Below, piece by piece: positions 37,137 through 47,709 of a DNA stretch of 64,000 bases; position 1 is the first letter of the stretch, and every line of letters starts with the position of its first letter. A program made the translations under genes and the position numbers. The notes beneath the pieces were generated by a model. That model was not told where the DNA came from and did not search any database. It was given only the letters and a program-made list of their open reading frames with translations. Source of the DNA: Lineus longissimus (taxonomy: Eukaryota > Nemertea > Pilidiophora > Heteronemertea > Lineidae); NCBI RefSeq assembly GCF_910592395.1, contig NC_088308.1, forward strand, positions 21,095,501-21,159,500, given 5' to 3'.

Positions 37137-39356
37137 TATTTTAAGAGAAGTTGCTTGTTCGTTTCTTTCCCATGACATAATGCATGAGCAACTGCCTTAT
37201 TAGTAGACTATCATACTACGGACACACCGTCCCTTTCAAATGGAGACTATACAGGTATAGAAAGGTACCAGGAACACTCTCCTTCTCACAATACATCGAA
37301 ACTATATTCAAACTTGTACAAGTTATATTTATCACGGAATCAAACGCGACCACGTGCTGTAACTGTGCTTATGAGTCGCCTGAAGACCTGACCAAATGAC
37401 CTTGAGCTCTTGCCTATCGTCCCCCTTTAAAGCAAAAGAAACGAGATAAAAATGTTCTCGACGTCCCTCAGTTACCCACCTCTCACTTCTAGTGTTTGCC
37501 TTCCTCTTGGTGTCCAGAAGAGTAATTGCTTGTTTTTGCAATGATTTATGACGCCTTGAGTAACCACAACTCTATTGAGGCGAAACAAAATAATATGATA
37601 TGTTGCTACTTTTTCGTCTTTTTATCTTCTTCATTTGCGTTCAGTTGGTGTCAAATTCACTTGAGGAAGGTGGCAGAGTTGTGTAGCTCCTGTTCCAGAG
37701 CCGTATTTAGCGGGTAAGACGGGGGGGGGGGACTATCCCGGCCCCTATCTCCTTCTTCCGTTCTCCACACTTCAAACTTGAAATTACCATCATCGAGAAA
37801 CTCTAATTCTGTTCTTTGGCCTCCTACTGACGGTCCACGTGCCGAGACAACTCAACAACCACAGAATGCAAATATCATGTGTGCTATCTCGAAGTATGCG
37901 TTCCTGAATTGTGACAATTTGCATCATATGAGATCACAATAAATCACAGATTTTAATAATTTTTCATTTACGAACAAGCTTTCTTCGTTTTAATGATACT
38001 TAAGCGAGTGCCTTCGGTCGTTAATACAGATTTTGCAGGAGACCTAATTGGTAGGCGCGTGTCCTTGTTGATTGCCACCCGTTTTACAAGATTTTTTTCA
38101 TTCTGGTTCACACATTCTAAAGGAGAGAAACCGCGTAAAGCATATATTTCAGATGAAAGGAAAGCCGCAGTGGTGTTCTCCTCGTATACTGGTATCATGC
38201 TAGTATGCATGTTTTTTAGTACATAAGGTTTATAATACCATATCTTAGGGAGTTTTCGCAAATCCCTCGAAACGCCAACGTGAACGCCTAGCTCATTGTT
38301 CTACCTAGTCGGGGGCTTTGCGAAAACTCCCTGATGTTTATAGACCCGAAACGCAAATGAGGGACTAGAAGGGAGTTATATAATAATTTCAGTAGCTAAT
38401 TTTTTCATCTCCCACAAAACAGTATACCCGGTAAGATGAAATTTCCTGTGCCCACACAATGCCTGCTATTATACTCCTCGGTGACGGACTTCCAACATCC
38501 TCCTTCGGGAAAAGTTTCTCTGGATAAACTTGGATCTAGAATACCAAGACAGTACTATTGCTTCAATTTCTTTTATGATCACGTGATTTCTTATGATTGA
38601 TCGACTGCGATATTGATCGTCTGCTCTAAACATCACTTCAAAACAATCGGTTCCGTATTGACGACGCCCATCCATCGTCTGCTTGACTGCAGCAGCCACT
38701 TGTAAAGGGCGTAGCACATAGAAATGGCATGAGACTTGATTCTGGACACGAGAAAACACACCCAATTGATATTTGAAAAAATGCTGGACTTGCGAGGTAA
38801 ATCATCAACAGGCATCTCCTTGCAATGATTTAGACGGCAGGGACTGAAAAGGAAGGTTGGAATTAGCGCCGGGCTTTTGGACAATCTACCTTTGAGAGGA
38901 ACACTGTAGGAAATTCAAATATTGGAGAGAAAAAAACACTGAAGGACAGGCATTCAAACCTGTGAACTAGGTGCTTTGTCCATTCCGTGTGTTGAAGATC
39001 GTGAAAAAGCCGCGAACCGAAGGAGATTCAGTTTCAAGAACATTCATTTATTCAAGGTGTTGAAGATGGTGAAAATCGAAACTGAGGACATTAGCCCATT
39101 CCATGTGCTGAGATTTTTAGAAACCGAACTAAAGGACACTCTAACCTTTGAAAACACATCAAGGACATTCACTTATTCAATGTGTTAAAGAAAACGTTAT
39201 GCGATATTTTTGCTTGTTTCCAAACTGCCAGGCCTCGAGATACTGACATTTGGTAACTTTCTTTCGTGGATTTTTGCCGGCCGTGATATATGAACTGAAT
39301 GTGATACAGTGCATACTGGACAAACGATTTTACCCCTGAAAAGTTGTGACTGAATA
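37137..39356. other. Intergenic, no gene seen; upstream region of FAM181-like gene
   Basis: Contains a G run near 37722-37731, the palindromic repeat at 38247-38331, and a loose repeat at about 38975-39190. There, phrases like cattcatttattcaaggtgt and cattccgtgtgttgaagat recur every 60-70 bp. Short open frames overlap these repeats and are not called. Confidence 0.45.
38247..38331. repeat. Small palindromic repeat P1, complete copy
   Basis: The arms AGGGAGTTTTCGCAAA (38247 onward) and TTTGCGAAAACTCCCT (ending 38331) are inverted. They enclose about 53 bp with cgaaacgccaacgtgaacgcct. A related half copy lies at 24961-25018. It looks like a very short MITE; a target duplication is not evident. 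Confidence 0.6.
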
Positions 39357-40016
39357 ATGGATCTAAGCATGACGTCCGGTGGTGATCTTCTACAGGTGGA
39401 GACATATGTTTTCGAAGACACTGACTCCGATTTTACTGACGATTCTATGGAAGATTTCCTCCCTTATTCTTTGGTTCCCAAAGACGCGGACGAACCTCCG
39501 AGCACTGAGGCCCGTGCCGAGAAATGTCCAGATGTCCCCTCGCAACTTCTTGGCTTTGCAGATCATCTGACCAAGGACGTACAGAAATGTTTTCACGACC
39601 CTCGGGGTAGCATTTACGACATCACCGAGGACGATCACACGAAAAAATCCGGCAGGGAACTTTACTATGCCGAGTTGTTGAAGTTAGCGCGCGGATACGA
39701 GGCAGAGAGTGCACCGAAAAGTAAGCGACGTGTCCCCGATGAAGTCACAACCAAGTCAGGGGACCTTGGCATACGTCTTGGCAATGATCTTGGCCCGTTG
39801 GATGATTTGTTCAACGAGGTTGGGACCAGAGGTGTGGCGCAAACAGTTCCAATGGAAGAAAGGAAACTTCCACAGTCTTTTTGGCAGGAACCACTAGTAA
39901 AAGAGGCCAATATTTGTAAAGACGTAGAAGGCGTTGTTAGGGACGAATTTGGTCTTCAAGAAGATCATACTGTCTTTATCGGGACAGATGTAAAGGAACT
40001 GCTGTCATTGTGGTAG
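39357..40016 (+). CDS. FAM181-like protein with YAP-type TEAD-binding (omega-loop) motif
   Basis: Intronless gene for an acidic, mostly disordered protein of 219 residues. The ATG has A at -3 and G at +4; Met5 is an alternative. The key feature is VPMEERKLPQSFWQEP (164-179). It follows the pattern M-x-x-R-x-LP-x-SF-(F/W) seen in the omega loop of YAP and in vertebrate FAM181A/B, which bind TEAD transcription factors. A second FAM181 signature, ICKDVEG (186-192; CKDVDG in FAM181A as I recall it), follows at similar spacing. The N-terminal FAM181 region is not obvious. The inferred role is as a nuclear TEAD partner, competing with or assisting YAP. An Asp/Glu-rich N-terminus (20-45) and a KSKRR basic patch (121-125, possible nuclear signal) are also visible. 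The motif match is strong, orthology moderate. Confidence 0.75.
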   Translation: MDLSMTSGGDLLQVETYVFEDTDSDFTDDSMEDFLPYSLVPKDADEPPSTEARAEKCPDVPSQLLGFADHLTKDVQKCFHDPRGSIYDITEDDHTKKSGRELYYAELLKLARGYEAESAPKSKRRVPDEVTTKSGDLGIRLGNDLGPLDDLFNEVGTRGVAQTVPMEERKLPQSFWQEPLVKEANICKDVEGVVRDEFGLQEDHTVFIGTDVKELLSLW

Positions 40017-40736
40017 CATCTTATTTCAAGGACATTTCGCAACCGGTTTGTGAGTGAAGGGACAGATTGTGACATTGTCGTGCAGTTGGCTTTGATATAA
40101 AGATAGACAGTTGCAATTCGTTGCTCGACAACAGACCATTTCGAGCTGACGACAATGAGTCATCATAAAGGGTTGGTCCCATAGACAAAAGCCTTGCGTG
40201 TCACATCTACCCTCATCTTTTACCCTGATCGCCGAATCGGCCTTTATTACGTTTCACTTCATGATCATAACCGTCCTCGAACGCAAGCTCAAGTCTCACC
40301 CACTCGTATTGTCGCAATTGCTCTTGAGTTCACATAATGTGCCACAATAACCTTTTATGTCACCACTTGCATCGATATCATTCCTTGAGTCACATCTTCA
40401 CATTGCCCGTCCTCATCTGCCGCTGAATGTCTCATTCTGTATGCCACATCTGCCTCTCGTCTTGTCCCATGTCACATTTGGATTCAAGTCGATCTTGTCA
40501 CATTTGCCAAATCACATCTTTCGTCCGCTTATATCACATCTGTCCTCACGTATCACTTTGAGCGTTAAATGTGCATCAGGTGTTGTATCGGTCCAAGAAC
40601 GTGCTTAAGGGTTGCATTTAGTGCTGCTTCCTGAAGATATTGGAAAAAAGCTATGGCACCGAACACTTCAATGTCCTTGTGAAAAAAGGTACATGAAATA
40701 CAGTAACTAATAAATGATATTTCAACAAAACCTGTG
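40017..40736 (+). other. Probable 3' UTR of the FAM181-like gene with poly(A) signal
   Basis: Pyrimidine-rich, with many loose copies of tcacatct between about 40200 and 40560. A canonical AATAAA lies at 40709-40714. No coding frame with support. Confidence 0.5.
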
Positions 40737-41173
40737 TTTATTATACACTTTTGTACACATTTAATATGTAACATTTTGTGGAGCGTGGACGGAACTGGCA
40801 TCGGCACATTATTACTTTCAAAGCTTGACAGCAATATCGCAGATTACAATTATCTGGTTGTGTTACATTTTAGACGATACTGTCATACCTTAAAACTGTA
40901 TAGTCCTCATTTTCAAGATCTAGATCACTCAGTGCACCTGCCATCTAAACAAGTCTCACACCTAAACAATGGACGGAATGCTAACCATCTGATTGATCAA
41001 CTGACTCAATGAAATCAACAGGGGCACGTCTGCAGACGTGCTAAAGAGAAGCAGCAGTCTGAGATGACCACAAATTTGGTCTGCACTGGACCACCTTCTC
41101 AAGAATTCAAATTTCATTCTCAGGCATGTCCTGTTCTCCCTTGCCTATTGCCATCATCATCAAGAACCCAAAT
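40737..41173 (-). other. Probable 3' UTR of the CCDC166-like gene with poly(A) signal
   Basis: On the minus strand AATAAA lies at 40742-40737, about 430 bp after the stop at 41174, just beyond the plus-strand signal of the facing gene. A piece of about 50 bp around ctcaggcatgtcc is repeated at 41118 and 41172, the second copy containing the stop codon. Confidence 0.5.
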
Positions 41174-42996
41174 CTAATTCTCAGGCATGTCCTCCCCTTC
41201 ATTGTCGATGACTTCATTGCCATCTTTATCAACAAGTCCAAATGATCTTAAAACTTTATGTTGTCTTGACGACCGCAGTTTCTTAAGGTCATGTGCATAT
41301 TGTTGTTCCCGAAGAAGTTCCTTGTGTTGGTCCTCGAGATAGCGTTTGTGTTCATGCAGGGCCCGCGTCTGCTGGATGAGCCGGAGAAGATTGTGCCTAA
41401 GTTTGCGATTTTCTAGCTTGATCCTGTTGGTGTGTTCGTTCAGACAGAGGAATGCTTCCTGGAAAAGAGATTGGTGAAATGATTAAGTAACACACAGCAC
41501 AAATGTGAAGTATGTGTACAGTAGACCACCCTTAGCTGGACAACTCCACCAAGACAGCACCTCTCAATTTTAGACACCAAAACTAAGTCTCTCAATTCAT
41601 CTTTCCACTTAAAGATAATACTGATTTACTTGACAATAATTGCACCTACCTTGTTTGCCTGCTTTGCCATGGTTGTTATCTTAGAATCCGACTCCTGCTG
41701 ATAATCATGTTTCTCATCAAGGAATTTAGTTTTCAGTTGCTGGATGGCTTCGGAATGATTTCCTCTCATGTGCATCACCTCCCTCTCGAGCTCCTTGATG
41801 CGGGCTAGTTGGTCCCTTTGGAGATCCTGAAATGTTTCAAAATATACAAGTACTGTGTTGACATGTCTTACTGCTTTGTTTAACTTGACAATCTTTAGTG
41901 GTAACAACTCACCTTGAATTCTCCGAGATCATCTAGCTCTTGTTTGGTCTTGGCAAGTAAACTTTCTTTTTCAAGCAGAACATCTCTCAATTCTGAAAAT
42001 TTACAGAAAGACTATTTCAAATGGCATATTGACTTTATACCATGGACATGAGCGTCAGGTTTGGACAACGATCCAATCTGCAGTGCAGATGAATAAAAAC
42101 TATGAATTCCTGGTAGGACTGTGTACTGTGGGTAGAAATGCATCCCATGCTACTGCCATGTGGATGAGGTCTTGACAAGAGAGAGGTGGTGAGTAAGAAT
42201 GCCGTTTGCTGATTAAAAGAAGACATAGTCACAATCAGCAAATTTAAGACAATTTACATTTGATTTAACACTGACCTTCTTTCTGCTTCTCAAAGTTCTG
42301 CAACATATCTTCTTTTTCATGGAGTATATCGTTAATTTCTTTCTGGTTCTGGTCACTCAATGAGATGATAGTGGTCTGACGTTTAGCAGTTTTTTTTTCC
42401 ATGTAACTCATGTACTCATGCTGAAAAAGAAAATGAAAAAGTTTAAAACAAAATTCTAATCAGCTTCTTGCAGCTAACCTATCAAATTCAAACAGGCCAT
42501 AAAAACAAACAAATAACAAGGTCAACATTACACTGCATGACAGGATCCTATTAAAAATCAATCATCCTTCAGTACAAAATCAGGTTATTCTTGACAAGTT
42601 TGACCAAACAAATGTAATTTTTCAATATATTTGTAGAGAATTCTCATACTATACTTACACTTTCCACACGGACTTTGTGGGCCTCAGTTTGCAACCACTC
42701 TGTTTCTTTACGGCTGATTTAAGTGTTAAGCATTGTTCGCTATTCAAAATTGGTCAGTGAGGAGTTGGAATATTTTAGTTCAAATATTTTTCTGAAATTC
42801 AGTCTGTAAATGGCAATCTGTTAGACCAGGACTGCTCAGCATGATTAACAGCAGTAAACAAGGACTAAAGACAGATATCTCTAACTCTACAAGTGATTGA
42901 TATGACTACCGACTAAAGGATACAGGTCTTCAACTCTTTGCTTTACAGTCACCACTTCATCTGTCAGCTGATCTAATCTGAAGAAAAGAGAATTTG

Positions 42997-43027
<31 letters not shown>

Positions 43028-43676
43028 TGAGTTCTTATATAGCGCATTTCCAGGTTCCCTGCTCAATGCGCTTTTGGGACTACATTATTATCATCCCGGT
43101 CTCCACAGAAATCAATCTGGGGTTTCAATGAGCAGCTACTGAGCGCTCGATTGAACTCGACCAGTAGGAAGTTTCTAAGTGGCGACTCAGCCGGGAATCG
43201 AACCCACGACCTTCCGGTTATGAGACCGGCTCTCTGCCATTGCGCCACCGCGCTTCCCTTATATAGGATACGCATGACTTCTGCCATGGCTGGCCATGCT
43301 CGGCTGGCCATGCTCGGCTGGCTGGCCGACCCATTCCAATGTGGTCCCAGCCCATGCCCCTTCCACTATGCACTAGCAACAGTTCAGCTATTCATTTTGA
43401 CACAAAGCCTACACTATAAGGAAGCATACATTAGGAAATACAAAAACGAAGAAATATTATTTTAGACCAACTGCCCAAGACTTCACTGAATGTTTCTACT
43501 GTAAACGGTCACTGTACTTACTCTCTCTGTAAAAGCTCTTCCTTGTCGGTAAATGGGTCATCTCCAGGAGCCGGAGAACCAGAACCTCCCTCAGCTCCAC
43601 CTTTCTTTCCCTTCTTGCCTTTGCCCTTCTTGCCTTTCTTTCCCTTCTTGCCTTTTTTCCCTTTCTTCGGTGGCAT
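41174..43676 (-). CDS. CCDC166-like coiled-coil protein (DUF4515 type)
   Basis: Predicted long coiled-coil protein, 316 residues. Exons on the minus strand: 43522-43676, 42924-42977, 42659-42713, 42276-42420, 41913-41992, 41650-41826, 41174-41458; all phases agree. It opens with MPPKK followed by a run of GKK repeats and a Gly/Pro linker. Heptad-rich helix continues to the end. The best landmark is DQLARIKELEREVMHMR, which lines up with the middle of vertebrate CCDC166, and the exons around it align in order. The biochemical role of CCDC166 is unknown; Lys-rich openings like this are common in ciliary coiled-coil proteins, which is only a hint. An in-frame upstream extension exists, but the MPPKK start is preferred. 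Its start codon lies 256 bp from that of LSM11 on the other strand. Confidence 0.88.
43000..43256 (-). mobile_element. tRNA-derived SINE in CCDC166-like intron
   Basis: Read on the minus strand. The head (43254-43180) resembles an elongator tRNA-Met, with the A-box region tggcgcaatggc, an anticodon loop CTCATAA (anticodon CAT) between CCGG stems, and the B box ggttcgattcc. The body contains the phrase gcgctatataagaa. The tail is an (ATT)n run at 43027-43000. The acceptor ends (agcgcgg and gagtcgcc) do not pair, so it is not a working tRNA. The tRNA head, body and A/T-rich tail are the standard SINE layout. Confidence 0.82.
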
Positions 43677-43932
43677 TTTGAGACGGGCCGAAATGGCGTC
43701 GTTTGTTTCCAAGTAATCAGCTTGTTCGTCGATATAAAACTGACGATTCAATAAAAAGATTTCTCGCTTAATCGAATAGTATTGATTCAAAATATACAAC
43801 TAATATATTGACTTTATTGAATCACAGTAGATTTTTAAATGATTACTTCAGCTTTGATGAATTTATTGGTTAAATTATTTTTGAGGTTTTACTGCCAAAA
43901 ATCGAATCGAGGTCACAATCAACAGCGAAAGG
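43677..43932. promoter_or_regulatory. Likely bidirectional promoter of CCDC166-like and LSM11
   Basis: The two start codons diverge across only 256 bp, so both core promoters and 5' UTRs must fit here unless upstream exons exist. I see no convincing TATA box tied to either gene. The sequence is not notably GC-rich. Confidence 0.55.
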
Positions 43933-46900
43933 ATGGCCGTGGCCACGAAAGAAAAGCGTGTTGACTTTCTTTCCGATGAATTTGATCCCCTAACTGCCCT
44001 GTATTCAGAAAATGTTCCGCTTCCATGCCCAGACGTTAAGCCATTCAATAATCTTGCAGAATATGAGAATGTCATGCAAAGACGAAATGCCGCCGTGAGG
44101 CAAGAGGCCAACAAATGTCAAATTATGGTCCAAAGTGGAAGTGATTCCACGGGCATTAGGTCTAAAGATTTTGCCACCGCAGACCCATTGATGAGGACCA
44201 ATGCTGAACGAGAGATGCTGTTCAGACAGATGATGCAAAGGGCTGCGAAGATCAAGCGGGATCGCATGGAGTTTGATCCTCTGATTCCAGATTTATCAGA
44301 AGATGCACTAATACATGGCGCTGGAAAAACTTCACCACCGCTTCCTGATATGATGTTGAAAGGAAAGCAGAAGTCGATGAGTCAGAGAAATGTCTTAAGT
44401 CGTATGAAAGGTAAAACTAGGCATGGGGGCTGGCTGTTCGAAAGTCGCAACAATCATGATCCAGCCTCTCGGTGGTTGTTTCAACCTTTTGCAAGTTAAT
44501 GAATAAAATTAGCAATAATAAGTTGTGTTCCATGCAATCAATCATTATGATATCTCTATTCCAAGCTCAGCAGCTGAGTAGGGTAAGCCTTCTACATCGT
44601 GAAAAGACCCACCAGTGTCCTGATGTGATGTTGAAACCTTTAATAAATCTAAACAATCATTATGCTTTTTCAGAATATGGAAATCAAAGAAAGAAGGGTC
44701 CTTTGAGTTTATTATATCGAGCTGTTGAAGAAAGAATCCGAGTCAAGGTGTGGACAAGAAGCGCCAAGCAGCTAAGAGGTTACTGTAAAGGCTACATTGT
44801 CGCATTTGACAGGCATTGGAATTTGGTAAGTTGTAGGTTTACTTACTGTTAGGAATGTATTACAAGTAAGGAGTGTCATGAGATGTCTAGATCAACTCTA
44901 AAAACAAAAAATATTGCTGTTTGTGTTTCGGATAGTGTCAATGATGAGTATGAATAAAGAGGTACAAAGAGACCTTTGTTTTGTGTGCTTTACTGTAATC
45001 AGCCATAAAATATAGAGCACAATATGTGTACAACCATTTTAAAAAAATTTAATGCATTTAGTTAATATCAATACAAAGCGGTAAAATTATTGACATATGT
45101 TTTCTACTTTAAGTTTATGTTCCTATTTTCTTTCCAGGCAATGGTAGATGTTGATGAGGTCTTTTCCAAACCCTGCCTGCCAAGGACACCCTACCCATCT
45201 TGTAAGGCACTCGAGGTAAACATTGTGTGCGCATGCAATAAAGATAATGATAAATGAAGTTTGCATAAAAAGCAAGCAGCATGCCTAAAACTGCATGACG
45301 TTGTTGCTATTTTTATGTTAGACATTTGATTAAATAATTCTGGCTGGCTTGCATATATGAGCTGAATAACACTGCTATATCTCAGTATTCACTTGAGGAA
45401 AATCAAGGCAGTTTTATGAACCCAAAACAAAAGGTGTATGAAAATTGGCTGGACTGGCTACATAATTGGTCATTTTGACTGTTCATAATTAAATGCTGGT
45501 AACGGTCTCTTTTTCTTGTTCTTCAGGTGGAAACGGGAGAAGTTGTCATTATGCTGAATGAAGATGAACCAGAGGAAGAGACAAATGGGAACTCAATGGA
45601 TGCGTCGCAGTCGAATAGTCCTGATGAGGACATTGATGCTTTAGCATTGAGGCTACATATGCTGAAGCAGGAGTTGTCCGAGATTCCCTCTGAGGAAGAA
45701 AGTGCTGAAAGTGGGCCAGGTTTGTCCCAGAGTGAGCCGGAAAATGATGAGACTGATGGATATGTCGAGAAAGATAATAGATTCGATGAGAAGAAACTGT
45801 TGACTCAATCTAACATTTCTGAAATGACTGTTTCTCAGGGTGAAAAGCACCCTGCAGATATTCATACAAAAACTGACAAAGACAAAAGTGGTGAGACGAG
45901 GTTTGGTTTACCTGAGTCAGAGTCTCATCAAAAAGAAAAAGTTAGTTCAAATGATACCAGGCCTATTGATTTCAGGGGTGGTGGTGATGCTCAAACGAAA
46001 ATGTGTTCTGGGGCAGTTGGTCCTCTTGGTGGTGCAGGGGATGTGGGACGTTTAGGAGAGGTTATGGGGAAGCTTCAGGTTGATGAAAGTAGCAGTTCGG
46101 GTAAAGGAGATGTGATTTTTGAAGAGTGTGATATGGAAGTTGGCGGGTATGAGGAAATAGGGGCAGAGACTGTAGGTGAGGTGTGTGCTGTTGACAGAGG
46201 CGTGGTCCAGTCGGAGTTGGAGAAAGGGTCTAGTTTTGAGTCAAAGAAGTTGGAAAAGAAGTCTAAGTCGAGAAAGAAGCATTCTAAGTCTGGATTAGAA
46301 AAAGAACAGATTCTTTCAGTGGAATTGAAGGATGGGTCTGTTAGCACTAAGGTCAAAAAGACTTGTAAAGCTGAGAAAATGGATTCAAAGAAAAAATTGG
46401 CTGAGGATGTTACCACTGAGAAGTCTGTAAGCGTTGGTGCGGATGGTTCTTTGGTTAAAACTCAGAAGAAATCTAAGATGTCTAAAAAGAGTACAAGTGA
46501 CAGTTCCACTGAGTTGTCGGGAAAAGACAAGAAAGAGCCAACAGCAGCATTGCCTTTGGGTCCTGGTGCAGGAGATACTAGAGAACATCTAGGAGAGGCA
46601 GAGTCTAGTGACAGTATTGCCAAGATTGCAGGCTTAATGAAGATTCCTACGAAGTCATTGTCAGCTTGGAAGATTCCGAAGAAGAGTAGCAAGAAGTCTA
46701 ATGCAGATCCAAACGTTGAAAATCCAATCGGAAAGTCGAGTGATAACATTGGTACTACATGTAAGTCAGAAAAATCTTGTGACAAGCCTGATGAGAAGTC
46801 TGAAGGGAAGACCTCCACTGGGACTAAAACAACTTGGAAGATACCAAAGTTAAGTAAGAAATCAGATAGTGTTTCATTATCTGAAGAAAGATCTGAGGGT

Positions 46901-47416
46901 CTGAGTGCAACTGAGATCAATCCCCCAAAGAAACTTACACAGCAGGGAACTGTTAAAAAATACTTTGGGGATACTGTGAAAAAATGTGATGCCGAGGTTG
47001 TGGAACAGGCTTCGGGGGACAGTAAAGTTGTTAAAGCTTTGAAAGGGCCTGTAGATGTGGTAGAGACGGAAGAAAAAACTCAAATCGGAGAAATCTCGAC
47101 CATTGTGTCTGAAAGGTTGAGAGAGGTAAAAGAAACTTCTGTCAGTGTTGCTAGAGCATCAAAGGTGAGACCGACTTCTGATGTGGTGGGTAGCAGAGTT
47201 CAGCCTGAATCCGTGAAAAAAGCTCTTGGTCCCAAACCAAGAAACCCTAGGAAGGCCAAGGATGTGCCAGTGAAACAGCCTGACCCAGTGAGAGAGCGGT
47301 TGAAGCTGGCGGGAGAGCTTAGTGCTGCTCATTATCTGAAGGGAAGGTTACACGAAAGACATGTGAACAAATTGTTTTTGAGAGGAGATAATGTCGCCAT
47401 GGTCAATTTGTTATAA
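43933..47416 (+). CDS. LSM11: U7 snRNA-associated Sm-like protein LSm11 with long spacer
   Basis: Component of the U7 snRNP, which cuts the 3' end of replication-dependent histone pre-mRNAs in the nucleus. Exons 43933-44410, 44674-44825, 45138-45215 and 45527-47416 join into 865 residues; human LSM11 has 360. The N-terminus keeps the family's SDEFDPLTALY and FNNLAEYE motifs, the region known to contact FLASH. RNVLSRM precedes the Sm1 motif at about 168-225 (VWTRSAKQLRGYCKGYIVAFD, then MVDVDEVFSKP). Sm2 is the last 22 residues (HVNKLFLRGDNVAMVNLL). Between them is a charged Lys/Ser/Glu-rich spacer of about 610 residues with two WKIPK motifs near 617 and 673; human has one comparable TWK segment. 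The assignment rests on both ends and is secure. Confidence 0.94.
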
Positions 47417-47709
47417 AAAAAGGTTCTCCCCAAATTTGTGACTTATTCTTCTTGTTCAAGGCTTTTGTTTATTTTGATACTACCCCTTGCAAGTTTCTGA
47501 CAAAAATCAGAAGAACCTGGTAATAGAAGTGCTGCTACTTCAACAATAACCTGCCATTATGTAGTAGAGATATACAGTCACCTGTTATTTTTTAGCAATA
47601 TTTTTGTACAATGTACATAGGACTGCCAATAAAGTTTTTACAAAATACACATTACATGTCCATGTTTTTCATTTCACAGATCAAGATGATGTCATGAAGT
47701 AATCGGATC
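47417..47709 (+). other. LSM11 3' UTR with poly(A) signal
   Basis: A canonical AATAAA is at 47628-47633, about 210 bp after the stop codon. The minisatellite begins less than 100 bp further on. Confidence 0.7.

Noticed and set aside
43180-43254. Possible functional tRNA-Met gene
   Set aside because: The anticodon stem-loop and B box are good, but the acceptor ends do not pair and the sequence continues into a SINE body with an A/T tail.
45653-46920. Several minus-strand open frames within LSM11 exon 4
   Set aside because: They are shadows of the Lys/Ser/Glu-rich plus-strand coding sequence.
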